This document shows positions 53,808-61,975 of a DNA stretch of 64,000 nucleotides, one piece after another. Position 1 is the stretch's first letter; each line of letters starts with the position of its first letter. The DNA is from Thiodiazotropha sp040791665 (GTDB taxonomy: Bacteria; Pseudomonadota; Gammaproteobacteria; Chromatiales; Chromatiaceae), in the NCBI GenBank assembly GCA_040791665.1, contig JBFNNX010000031.1:184376-248375 (forward strand). Direction: 5' to 3'. The position numbers and the translations under genes were made by a program. The notes beneath the pieces are model-generated. The model searched no databases and was not told the origin of the DNA. It saw nothing but the letters and a program-made list of their open reading frames with translations.

Positions 53808-55064
53808 CTAGGCTGCGTTGGCATCGCCACTGTTCTTACGCGCTATCCACTTCGTGGCCTCTTGATCCCAATTATCGGTTCGGACATAGGAGTTCTCCCG
53901 CGGATGAATGATCATGTTGGGGTCCATTTCGATATTCAATGCATCGAGAAAATTGACCAGGCCGATGCGCTCGATCATCTCCCCGATACGTTCATGTTCC
54001 AGCGCGTTCTCGGCGAAGAAATCGATCACCGCTTCGGCGAGTTCCACCAAACGCTCATAATCCGCTTCCGTTTCCATCTTCATGAACGGTACGATTACGG
54101 TGCCGAAGCGGTCGCCGATCTTTAGCGTGCGCTTGCCACCGATGAGCACACTGATGCCTCTGTCATTTCCCGGAGAGAGGGCCTTCGGCATCACATTCAG
54201 ACAGTGCATGCAGCGTACGCAGTTGCGGTTGTCCACGCTGAGGGTGTCGTCATCATTGAGGGACAGGGCATGGGTCGGACAGCGGGTGATGACATTGTCC
54301 ACCAGATACTTCCGTCCTTTGTCGGCGACATATTCCCGTACCGTCTCCTGATCCACCTGCATCTCATCGCGCCAGGTGCCTATTACCGCAAAATCGGCCC
54401 GTTCGATGGCGTTCATGCAATCGTTGGGACAACCGGAGACCTTGAACTTGAATTTGTAGGGCAGGGCGGGGCGGTGCATCTCGTCAAGAAAGTTGTTGAC
54501 CAGGCAGCGGTGGATATCGTGCTCATTGGTACAGGACTGTTCGCAACGGCCGGAACCGACACAGGATTGAGCCGTCCTGACACAGGGACCGGCCCCTCCC
54601 AAATCGAAGCCATAGTCATTGATCTCATCGAAAAAGTGCTGGGTATTAGCCGTCGTGGCGCCGATGAACATGATGTTACCCGTCTGGCCATGGAAGGTGA
54701 CCAGACCCGAGCCCCACTTCTCCCAGCTGTTCGCAAGCTGCCGCAGACAGTCGGTGGTATAGTAGTTTCCCGCGGGTGGTTGAACCCGCAGGGTGTGGAA
54801 CTCCTTCGATTTCGGGTACAGGTGACCGATTTCGGAAAAGCGCGGTATGATTCCGCCGCCATAGCCGAAGACACTGACGGTTCCCCCTTTCCAGTAGCCT
54901 TTGATCGTCTCGTAAGAGTGTTCCAGCTGTCCTAACAGGTCATTGGTGGTCTCGCGAATGCGGGGATCACTGTGTTGGTCACGCAAGCGCTTAATACCGG
55001 TGATGAAACTGGGCCACTCGCCACTCTCCAGCTGGTCAAGCATCGGTGTCTGGTGCTTTTTCAT
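53808..55064 (-). CDS. dsrA: Dissimilatory sulfite reductase subunit alpha
   Basis: 418 residues, cytoplasmic. The siroheme-[4Fe-4S] ligand region contains GGAGPCVRTAQSCVGSGRC (Cys161, Cys168, Cys174) and SGCPNDCMNAIERADF (Cys212, Cys216). The inserted ferredoxin domain has NCVRCMHCLNVMPKAL (Cys282, 285, 288). These are the standard DsrA motifs. dsrA and dsrB form the whole unit; dsrEFH, dsrC and dsrMKJOP, which normally follow in sulfur oxidisers, are not in the window. The start faces a large receiver protein. Confidence 0.97.
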   Translation of the reverse strand: MKKHQTPMLDQLESGEWPSFITGIKRLRDQHSDPRIRETTNDLLGQLEHSYETIKGYWKGGTVSVFGYGGGIIPRFSEIGHLYPKSKEFHTLRVQPPAGNYYTTDCLRQLANSWEKWGSGLVTFHGQTGNIMFIGATTANTQHFFDEINDYGFDLGGAGPCVRTAQSCVGSGRCEQSCTNEHDIHRCLVNNFLDEMHRPALPYKFKFKVSGCPNDCMNAIERADFAVIGTWRDEMQVDQETVREYVADKGRKYLVDNVITRCPTHALSLNDDDTLSVDNRNCVRCMHCLNVMPKALSPGNDRGISVLIGGKRTLKIGDRFGTVIVPFMKMETEADYERLVELAEAVIDFFAENALEHERIGEMIERIGLVNFLDALNIEMDPNMIIHPRENSYVRTDNWDQEATKWIARKNSGDANAA

Positions 55065-55364
55065 ATCGGCTCACCCAATTGGATAATTGTTAATAAAAAT
55101 AGAAATAATTCTCATCCATATTGCTATAAAAATAGTTGATTAAAACAGTATGTTTATATCACCAATGGAATAGTGCGGATTGATGTTTGTTTAAACTTTT
55201 TCTATATTTTTCAGTCAACTGTAGAAAAAACTTCAGATGATCATATAATAGCCGTAAATAAATAGTGGAATTAGGCTGCGTAGATGGAACAAAATGAGAT
55301 ATGCAGACTGATCATGCATGGTGCTATCTGAGTTGGTTATTAATAGTTATCAGGGTAATTGAAG
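55065..55364. promoter_or_regulatory. Divergent dsrA / receiver-protein promoter region, 300 bp
   Basis: AT-rich gap between two divergent genes. Sequences such as TAATTAATAGTTATCAG near 55338-55352 may be promoter parts, but I can assign no box. No FNR-type palindrome like the one at the oxidase cluster is seen. No repeat elements. Confidence 0.4.
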
Positions 55365-57713
55365 ATGACCGCCACTGGGGACTCACACAATCGGTATCTG
55401 CTGCAACAGCTCCCTGAGATCCTCGTCAATATCGAGGTGAATTGGCCGGTACTGCCCTCGGGCATGTGGAACGCATCAGGGGTGAGATCGGTCTTGCGTC
55501 ATCTCAATGAACTGACAAGGAAGAGCCGGCAGGCGGGCCTGGTCAATGTCAATAAAACTTCCCAGGTCATCGACCTGGCGATCAACGAGATCTTTCAGGA
55601 GGGTGTCCAACCCGACGCGGAAGAGATAGACCGCCTCAACCAACATCTCGAAGAACTGAAGGCTGCCGTAACCGCTTCTCAGGCACCCAGCGGTGTCAAG
55701 CCGGCAATTCAGTCATCCTACGAAGTGATCTATCTGAATCATGAGGATGGCGCCAAGGATCAAATCAACGCAGCCATACAGAAGAATGGATGGCATGTGC
55801 TCAATATCCATCGTGTTGAAGATCTGCGCACGGCGATGGCCGATGAGATGGCGAAGGCCGTGCTTGTCGACACGGAGCACCTGCAGCACATGGGAGAAGT
55901 GAATCAACTCCTCGATGAGTTGCGCACGCAGAAGAAAAGGCGGCCCGAACTGATTTTTCTCTCGAATCGGTGCGATATTGAAATCCGTCTCGAGGCCCTG
56001 CGATCGGGCGCTACCCAGTGTTTTTCCAAACCGATCAACATCCCCGATCTGATGTTGAATCTCAAGCAGGTCATCTCGCCTGATGTGAAGCCGCACTACA
56101 GAGTATTGGTCGTCGAGGATGATGAGTCACAAGCGAAATTCGCCAGTACACTGTTACGTAAAGGCGGCCTGGAAACGCTGGCGATAACCGACCCGCTGGG
56201 TGTGATGGAAGCGGTGGAGCGGTTTCTGCCGGATCTTATTCTTATGGATCTCTACATGCCGGGTGCGAACGGGATTGAGTTGACCCAGGTGATACGCGAG
56301 AGGGATGAGTCGCTGACCATACCTATCGTCTTTCTCTCCGGGGAAGATGACTTGGATAAGAAGTTGCTTGCTCTCCACGCAGGCGCCGATGACTTTCTGA
56401 CCAAGCCTGTCAGACCTCAACATCTGCTGGCTACCGTTAAAACACGCATCAACAGGGCCAGAGCGATCTTCACGGCAGGCAGAAAGGGAGACATCGATCA
56501 CTCTACGGGCTTGCGCAACAGAAGGGAGTTGTTACGGCAGATCGATCTCAGCAACCAGGCGATGCAAAAGGGAGAGATGGTTTGCGCACTGTTTTCCATA
56601 ACCCTTGCCGACCGTGAACGGCATCTCAGCAGCGATGAGAGTGAGGTGCTCAACAGTCTTGTGCTGGATGTCGCCGATCTGGCCGGTGCACTGTTCGGCA
56701 AACGCGATATCATCGCCAGAACCGCGGGGCAGAGCCTCGGTGTTCTGATTCAACGCAGAACGGAAGCGGAGGTCGAAGAGATCGGTGCAGCCCTCTACGA
56801 GCAACTCGGCGAGGCCCTTGCCGATGATCCGGCATCGGGAGGCGGGCATCGTTTCGGTGTCGGCCTGGAACTGATCGATGCGGATCAGCTGGACGCCTAT
56901 CTCCATCTCACCAGGGGAGAGGCGGCGTCGCTGCAGGCCTATCTCGAGGAACATGACGGATATCTGCGCCATCATGAGCATGCCGCCAGAGAGGATTCCG
57001 GTGAACAGGTCGCCGATGAATTCCAGAAACAACAGTTTATGAACGCCCTCAAGGCAGGGCTGATAGAGTTCCGTGAACACAAATTCAACGCATCCCACGA
57101 TATAGGCAAAGAGATCAGGGAACAGATACTGGTGCCTGCGCCGGCGACCGATATCGTTTTGATCTCCGATGATATCTATCTAACCGCCGAACGGCATGGA
57201 GCAAGTGATCTGCTCGACCAATATATTTGCCATAACGCGGTAAAAATGCTTGGGCAGTTTGCACTTCAAGGGAACACGACCCAGTTGCTCATTCGCTTGT
57301 CCGCCAATGCTGCAGGTGACGAATCCATTCTCGATTTTTTAAAGACCGAATTGCGTAAAATGCAGTTGATTGGTACCGGTTTGATCATAGAGTTCAACCT
57401 CCCCTCGCTGGCGTCAAACCTTAAGCAGGCACGTCACTTTCTCGGTGAGCTCTCGGCTATGGGTATCTCCACCTTGCTCGGAAACTTCGCCTGTAACGAG
57501 ACCGCCTATAAGGTGCTGGCCTACCTGAAAGCTGATGGAATACGGCCACATATCTCCCTGATGCAGACAAACCATGAAAAGATTCATGAGATCGCCACTC
57601 AAGTACACTCACTGCAAGCAAAGATCATTCTACCCAGAGTGGAGAAATTCGGTCAGATCAGTTTGCACTGGTCCGAGGCGGCGGATTACGTTCAGACCGA
57701 TTATAGCGATTAA
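55365..57713 (+). CDS. Multi-receiver signalling protein with degenerate GGDEF and EAL regions
   Basis: 782 residues from ATG 55365 (a TTG six bases upstream is also in frame). Residues 1-110 are helical. About 119-238 is a receiver-like domain with a possible acceptor Asp169 but no acidic pair, and a late SKP. Residues 246-365 are a full receiver: VVEDDE (Asp252, Asp253), LMDLYMP (Asp295) and LTKPVR (Lys347). Residues 378-510 align with a GGDEF fold but lack GGDEF (ARTAGQSLGVLIQ). Residues 540-782 resemble an EAL fold without catalytic residues. It probably signals by protein contact, not c-di-GMP turnover. Divergent from dsrA. Confidence 0.85.
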   Translation: MTATGDSHNRYLLQQLPEILVNIEVNWPVLPSGMWNASGVRSVLRHLNELTRKSRQAGLVNVNKTSQVIDLAINEIFQEGVQPDAEEIDRLNQHLEELKAAVTASQAPSGVKPAIQSSYEVIYLNHEDGAKDQINAAIQKNGWHVLNIHRVEDLRTAMADEMAKAVLVDTEHLQHMGEVNQLLDELRTQKKRRPELIFLSNRCDIEIRLEALRSGATQCFSKPINIPDLMLNLKQVISPDVKPHYRVLVVEDDESQAKFASTLLRKGGLETLAITDPLGVMEAVERFLPDLILMDLYMPGANGIELTQVIRERDESLTIPIVFLSGEDDLDKKLLALHAGADDFLTKPVRPQHLLATVKTRINRARAIFTAGRKGDIDHSTGLRNRRELLRQIDLSNQAMQKGEMVCALFSITLADRERHLSSDESEVLNSLVLDVADLAGALFGKRDIIARTAGQSLGVLIQRRTEAEVEEIGAALYEQLGEALADDPASGGGHRFGVGLELIDADQLDAYLHLTRGEAASLQAYLEEHDGYLRHHEHAAREDSGEQVADEFQKQQFMNALKAGLIEFREHKFNASHDIGKEIREQILVPAPATDIVLISDDIYLTAERHGASDLLDQYICHNAVKMLGQFALQGNTTQLLIRLSANAAGDESILDFLKTELRKMQLIGTGLIIEFNLPSLASNLKQARHFLGELSAMGISTLLGNFACNETAYKVLAYLKADGIRPHISLMQTNHEKIHEIATQVHSLQAKIILPRVEKFGQISLHWSEAADYVQTDYSD

Positions 57714-57785
57714 GACTTGTGATCGACTGGTATGAGTTGATACTCTCCCTGAAATGCAAGTAGCTGATCGTTTCAGGAATGACCT

Positions 57786-58604
57786 ATGTCCAAGGATGCC
57801 GAAAGTTTATTTTACGCTATTAAAAAAATTACCAGTGTATTCGCTATATGCTTAACTTTTTTCCTTGCAATTGCGCATGCAGAAGTAGTCACAACTGAAA
57901 TTAATCCATTACCTCCTCTAGATCAGGATTTAACAAATCCGCAAAGTTGTAAAAAAGATATTCAAACCGCATCGTATTTATCAAAGCTTCAAAAGCAACA
58001 GAATCGAGATCTAGAAACATCAATAGCAGATCGCGTCAAAGCAACCTTCAGCTGCTTGATATCCGTTGAAGGTGTACATGAAAATTGGACAAGGAAAAAA
58101 AATCTATTAATCGATACAAGAGATGCGAAGGCTTTTGGCAGGAATAAAATTCCCGGCTCGATAAATCTTCCCTTGTATATGCTCAAATTCAAAGAGAGTT
58201 TACAAAAAAAGAATATCGTTCTTGTTAACAAAGGCGCGCAACTGACAACTTTGGAACAAAGTTGTCAGACACTTAAAGTACAAGGATTCAAACAGATAGC
58301 TGTCTTGCGGGATGGCTTGAAGGCATGGAGCGATGCGGGTTATCCCATAACCGGTGATAAGATTGCAATTCAGGATTTCAGTGACTTAATGCCTTCTGAA
58401 TTGATGGGCATCATCACTGAACGTGATTGGATGTTTATTGACGTGGATCATTCCTCGAAGGCATTACGCAGCCTAATATCCGTTCCCAGTGTTATCGAAT
58501 ATTCAGAGGACTTTGCATCACTGAGCGATGAAATGGCTGCATTTAAGGCAGCCAGAAAACACGGTGTGATAACCGGCTTCCTCGTGATCAGTCAGGACGG
58601 ATAA
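57786..58604 (+). CDS. Exported rhodanese-like protein lacking the catalytic cysteine
   Basis: 272 residues with a signal peptide (about 14-32). The rhodanese-like core is LLIDTRDAKAFGRNKIPGSI, then KNIVLVNKGAQLTTLEQ at the place where the Cys loop should be. The loop has Asn-Lys-Gly instead of Cys-Arg-x-Gly, so sulfur transfer is unlikely. A further region to residue 272 has no match I know. The gene follows the receiver protein by 72 bp in the same direction and ends six bases before a repeat motif of the transposase element (AGGACACC). Confidence 0.7.
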   Translation: MSKDAESLFYAIKKITSVFAICLTFFLAIAHAEVVTTEINPLPPLDQDLTNPQSCKKDIQTASYLSKLQKQQNRDLETSIADRVKATFSCLISVEGVHENWTRKKNLLIDTRDAKAFGRNKIPGSINLPLYMLKFKESLQKKNIVLVNKGAQLTTLEQSCQTLKVQGFKQIAVLRDGLKAWSDAGYPITGDKIAIQDFSDLMPSELMGIITERDWMFIDVDHSSKALRSLISVPSVIEYSEDFASLSDEMAAFKAARKHGVITGFLVISQDG

Positions 58605-58609
58605 AAAAA

Positions 58610-59784
58610 TAAAGGACACCCCAAAAAATATTGCGAAATCAACGCGAATAATGTAGCGTTGTAGTAACTCATCAGAAACAACAAGGAGGTTGTTATGACG
58701 CGCGCCCGCGAGTCTTTGGTTTGCTTGGAATCAACCCCGTACTACCACTGTATCTCCCGCTGCGTACGCCGTGCCTGGCTGTGCGGAGAAGACCCCTATA
58801 CCGGTCAAAGCTTTGAGCATCGACGCCAATGGATTTTGGATCGGCTGCGGGAATTAGTGGATATCTTTGCTATTGACGTGTGTGCTTATGCAATTCTCTC
58901 AAATCATTTTCACGTTGTGCTGCATGTTGATGTGGAAAAAGCCAAAGGTTGGACGGATCAGCAGGTAATCGAGCAATGGATGCGGTTATACAAAGGCCAT
59001 ATGCTGGCAGATCGATATCTTGCCGGGGAGGTTATGAGCAAAGCGGAATGGACGGCACTCTCGGAGTTGATCGAGAAGTGGCGTTTGCGCCTCTATGACA
59101 TCAGTTGGTTCATGCGTTGTATGAACGAATACCTGGCCCAGCGTGCCAATGCGGAAGACCAGTGCAAGGGTAGATTTTGGGAGGGGCGCTTCAAGAGCCA
59201 GGCCTTGCTGGATGAAGGGGCGCTGCTGACCTGCATGAGCTATGTGGATCTCAATCCCATAAGAGCCGGCTTGGCAAAGACACCGGAGCGTTCGGACTTC
59301 ACCTCGATCCAGGAACGTATCGAAGCCTATGCGAAACGGCAGAACAGGGGCAAAGCCAAACAAGCACCAAAACAGCAACAGACAAAACTCTACCCATTTA
59401 AGAGACCGAGAGAAAAGGATCCCGATAAGTGTATCGATTTTAAACTCAATGACTACCTGCGCCTGGTGGATTGGACAGGGCGGGCCATACGAGAAGACAA
59501 GAAAGGCGCAATTCCAAGTGATCTCGCACCCATCCTGGAGAGAATTGGTTTGAATCCGGATGCCTGGTTAAAGAGCGTCAGTCACTATAATCGAAATTAC
59601 TTCTCGGTACTGGGGGCAATCGACCGAGTCAGGGCATTTGCACTGGTGCAGAAAAAGAGCTGGCATCGAGGTCAGCGTGCAGTATTGCGTAGTTATCGTC
59701 TTGTCATAGCTTAGTGGGCGTCAACGAAGTGGGTAATCGCGGCTGTAGTCGTCAATTTAATTATCGGGTGTCCTCGAAAATGTT
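58610..59784 (+). mobile_element. REP-associated transposase element 1
   Basis: A unit bounded by AAGGACACCCCAAAAAATAT at 58612 and CGGGTGTCCTCGAAAATG near 59765-59782, i.e. GGACACCC and GGGTGTCC in inverted orientation. It carries one transposase gene. The right end and the 3' part of the gene are duplicated in tandem downstream. Both ends are inferred from the motif shared with element 2. Confidence 0.65.
58695..59714 (+). CDS. REP-associated (Y1-type, IS200-like) transposase
   Basis: 339 residues with a HUH-like motif NHFHVVLH (about residues 70-77), GRFWEGRFKSQALLDEGALL and YVDLNPIRAGLAKTP, the family signature of IS200/RAYT-type single-strand transposases. The usual catalytic tyrosine position is near RCMNEYLAQ, which I cannot confirm by alignment. 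It starts with a GGAGGT site. The C-terminal third is repeated downstream by a 329-bp duplication. It is complete as read. Confidence 0.9.
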   Translation: MTRARESLVCLESTPYYHCISRCVRRAWLCGEDPYTGQSFEHRRQWILDRLRELVDIFAIDVCAYAILSNHFHVVLHVDVEKAKGWTDQQVIEQWMRLYKGHMLADRYLAGEVMSKAEWTALSELIEKWRLRLYDISWFMRCMNEYLAQRANAEDQCKGRFWEGRFKSQALLDEGALLTCMSYVDLNPIRAGLAKTPERSDFTSIQERIEAYAKRQNRGKAKQAPKQQQTKLYPFKRPREKDPDKCIDFKLNDYLRLVDWTGRAIREDKKGAIPSDLAPILERIGLNPDAWLKSVSHYNRNYFSVLGAIDRVRAFALVQKKSWHRGQRAVLRSYRLVIA

Positions 59785-60112
59785 CCTGCGCCTGGTGGAT
59801 TGGACAGGGCGGGCCATACGAGAAGACAAGAAAGGCGCAATTCCAAGTGATCTCGCACCCATCCTGGAGAGAATTGGTTTGAATCCGGATGCCTGGTTAA
59901 AGAGCGTCAGTCACTATAATCGAAATTACTTCTCGGTACTGGGGGCAATCGACCGAGTCAGGGCATTTGCACTGGTGCAGAAAAAGAGCTGGCATCGAGG
60001 TCAGCGTGCAGTATTGCGTAGTTATCGTCTTGTCATAGCTTAGTGGGCGTCAACGAAGTGGGTAATCGCGGCTGTAGTCGTCAATTTAATTATCGGGTGT
60101 CCTCGAAAATGT
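59456..60112 (+). repeat. Perfect 329-bp tandem duplication of the transposase 3' end
   Basis: Bases 59456-59784 recur at 59785-60112 with no difference that I can find by reading. The copy starts CCTGCGCCTGGTGGATTGG and ends TCGAAAATGT. It contains the last about 85 codons of the transposase, the stop, and the right-end motif. Lack of divergence suggests a very recent event or an assembly artefact. Confidence 0.9.
59714..60043 (+). pseudogene. Duplicated C-terminal fragment of the REP-associated transposase
   Basis: The frame continues from a GTG next to the first copy's stop (59714). It then re-enters the duplicated block after SSKMF and repeats the C-terminal residues of the preceding gene (LRLVDWTGRAIREDKKGAIP through RSYRLVIA). 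It lacks the catalytic half, so it is a by-product of the tandem duplication and not a gene. Confidence 0.9.
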
Positions 60113-60381
60113 GGTGGAAAACATGCGGGTGGAGGAAGGCCAGCTATTGCGAGTTGGAATAGCGAAATAAGGGACGACTTGGCAGATAAGCCTAATGCAT
60201 ACTGCTCAGACGTTCCTGAACAGAATTGTGATACCAAATCATTCAATGACTGCATAGCATGGAATTTAAGACCAAGACCGCTGCCTTCTCAAGGATATTA
60301 CTATCGGGGTGCGAATTGCGGTCAGTGGGCTACTGATACAATTCTTGAATGCCGAAAAAAATGTAAGAAAAAGAATCCATG
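60113..60381 (+). pseudogene. Orphan polymorphic-toxin C-terminal tail
   Basis: The frame is open straight from the end of the duplicated transposase block with no start of its own. It reads GGKHAGGGRPAIASWNSEIR, then a cysteine-rich region (AYCSDVPEQNC, CIAWNLRPRPL) and ends YYYRGANCGQWATDTIL, ECRKKCKKKNP. The style is that of an RHS or similar toxin tip cut from its delivery gene; a TTG at 60179 could start a 67-residue piece. Its stop overlaps the next gene's ATG, as toxin/immunity pairs do. Toxin activity is inference. Confidence 0.6.
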
Positions 60382-60714
60382 ACCAAGACAGCGTATATAT
60401 ATAGAGCAGTTATTATTGCTCTTGCTATTGTTTTTCTTTTTGCTTCTTGGGTCGGTATGCTTGCCTCTTTATTAGGGGTTAATGACGCAGTTCAAGAATA
60501 CGGACCAATTGATATAAGGGTGCTGCTAGATGCCGAATTTGCGTACTATGGACTGTTCGCGTTCGGCACAGCAACCATATCAATATTATTAGCAAACAAG
60601 GTGAATCGAATATCAAGATTTACTATTTACCGTCTATTCAGAATAAATTTTTTCCTTAGCATAATATTCCTTTTACCGATGTTGGTATCGCCAATTTTCT
60701 TCTTATTAGAATGA
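60379..60714 (+). CDS. Small polytopic membrane protein, candidate immunity protein
   Basis: 111 residues with about three hydrophobic segments (AVIIALAIVFLFASWVGML, YYGLFAFGTATISILL, FFLSIIFLLPMLVSPIFFLL). The ATG overlaps the stop of the preceding toxin-like tail, the usual coupled toxin-immunity layout. No family recognised. AT-rich compared with the housekeeping genes, in keeping with a transferred cassette. Confidence 0.6.
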   Translation: MTKTAYIYRAVIIALAIVFLFASWVGMLASLLGVNDAVQEYGPIDIRVLLDAEFAYYGLFAFGTATISILLANKVNRISRFTIYRLFRINFFLSIIFLLPMLVSPIFFLLE

Positions 60715-60729
60715 TATAAAAGAAAGCAG

Positions 60730-60812
60730 AGAAAGCAGGGACACCCATAAAAATTTTGCCAAGAAAGCAGCCAGAAAGCAGCAGAAAGCAGGGACACCCA
60801 TAAAAATTTTGC
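60730..60812 (+). repeat. Direct repeat pair at the left end of transposase element 2
   Basis: AGAAAGCAGGGACACCCATA then AAAATTTTGC occurs at 60730-60759 and again at 60783-60812 (53 bp apart), with AGAAAGCAG spacers between. GGGACACCC is the left-end motif of the element, so one terminus has been duplicated. Confidence 0.85.
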
Positions 60813-61975
60813 GATTTCACCGAGGTTGAGATAGTCTATTCAGAGTTCATCTGAAGCAACAAGGAGGTTGTGATGACCCGCGCCCGTGAAACCTTAATCA
60901 GCCTGGAAGCCACCCCCTACTACCACTGTTCTCCCGCTGCGTACGCCGTGCCTGGTTATGTGGTGAGGATCCCTATACAGGCCAATGCTTCGAACATCGA
61001 CGCCATTGGGTGCTTGATCGGCTGCAGGAATTAGTCGATATATTCGCCATTGATGTGTGTGCCTATGCCATCATGTCCAACCACTATCATGTGGTGCTGC
61101 ATGTTGATGAAGACAAGGCTAAAGGCTGGACTGATCAACAGGTTATCGAACAGTGGTACCGGTTATATAAAGGCCACATGCTGGCTGCTCGGTACCTGGC
61201 TGGTGAGGTTCTGAGCAAGGCGGAATGGACGGCACTCTCAGAGCTGGTCGGGGAGTGGCGTTCAAGATTATATGACATCAGCTGGTTCATGCGCTGTTTG
61301 AACGAACACCTGGCCCAGCAAGCCAATGCGGAAGACAACTGCAAAGGAAGATTCTGGGAAGGGCGATTCAAGAGTCAGGCCCTGCTGGACGAAGGGGCTC
61401 TGCTGACCTGCATGAGCTATGTTGATCTCAATCCCATCCGGGCCGGATTGGCAAAGACACCGGAGAGCTCGGATTTTACCTCGATCCAAGAACGTATCGA
61501 AGCCTATGGCAAGCAAAAGCACGCGAGCAAAGCAAAACGGAGCCCTCAAAAACAGTCCACAAAGCTCTATCCCTTTAAGAAAGCTAGAGAGAAGGACCCG
61601 GCAAAGAGTATTGACTTTGAACTCAATGACTACCTACGACTGGTAGACTGGACAGGCCGAGCCATACGAGATGATAAGAAAGGATCAATACCAGCCGATC
61701 TGACCCTGATCCTGGAGCGTATAGGATTAAATCCAGATGCCTGGCTACAGAGCGTCAGCCACTACAACCAAAACTACTTTTCAGTGCTGGGAGCGATCGA
61801 CCGAATCAAAGCGTATGCCCAGCTCCAGAAAAAAATCTGGCACAGAGGGCAGCGATCAGCCCTAAAGAGTTACCGCCTTGTTACTACTTAATAGTGATTA
61901 AAGGGATTATTTGGGATTAACTCTTTGAAATATCAGAAACATTTAAGAAATATTTAATGGGTGTCCCAAAAACCC
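60738..61975 (+). mobile_element. REP-associated transposase element 2
   Basis: Left motif AGGGACACCCATAAAAATTT (doubled) and right motif TTAATGGGTGTCCC at 61953-61966 bound the unit. It carries a transposase related to element 1, disrupted by a frameshift. It stands between the orphan toxin cassette and the RHS fragment; the ATG that opens the RHS frame comes from its right terminus. Confidence 0.65.
60873..61891 (+). pseudogene. Frameshifted REP-associated transposase
   Basis: ATG 60873 after a GGAGGT site gives MTRARETLISLEATPYYHCS, matching element 1, but one base is missing near 60930 (TGTTCTCCCGC where element 1 has TGTATCTCCCGC). That moves the rest to another frame, which runs to 61891 and includes SNHYHVVLH and the YVDLNPIRAGLAKTPE block. 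It is nearly full length and otherwise similar to element 1. A start at 61010 (TTG) would give only the last 293 residues. Confidence 0.9.
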
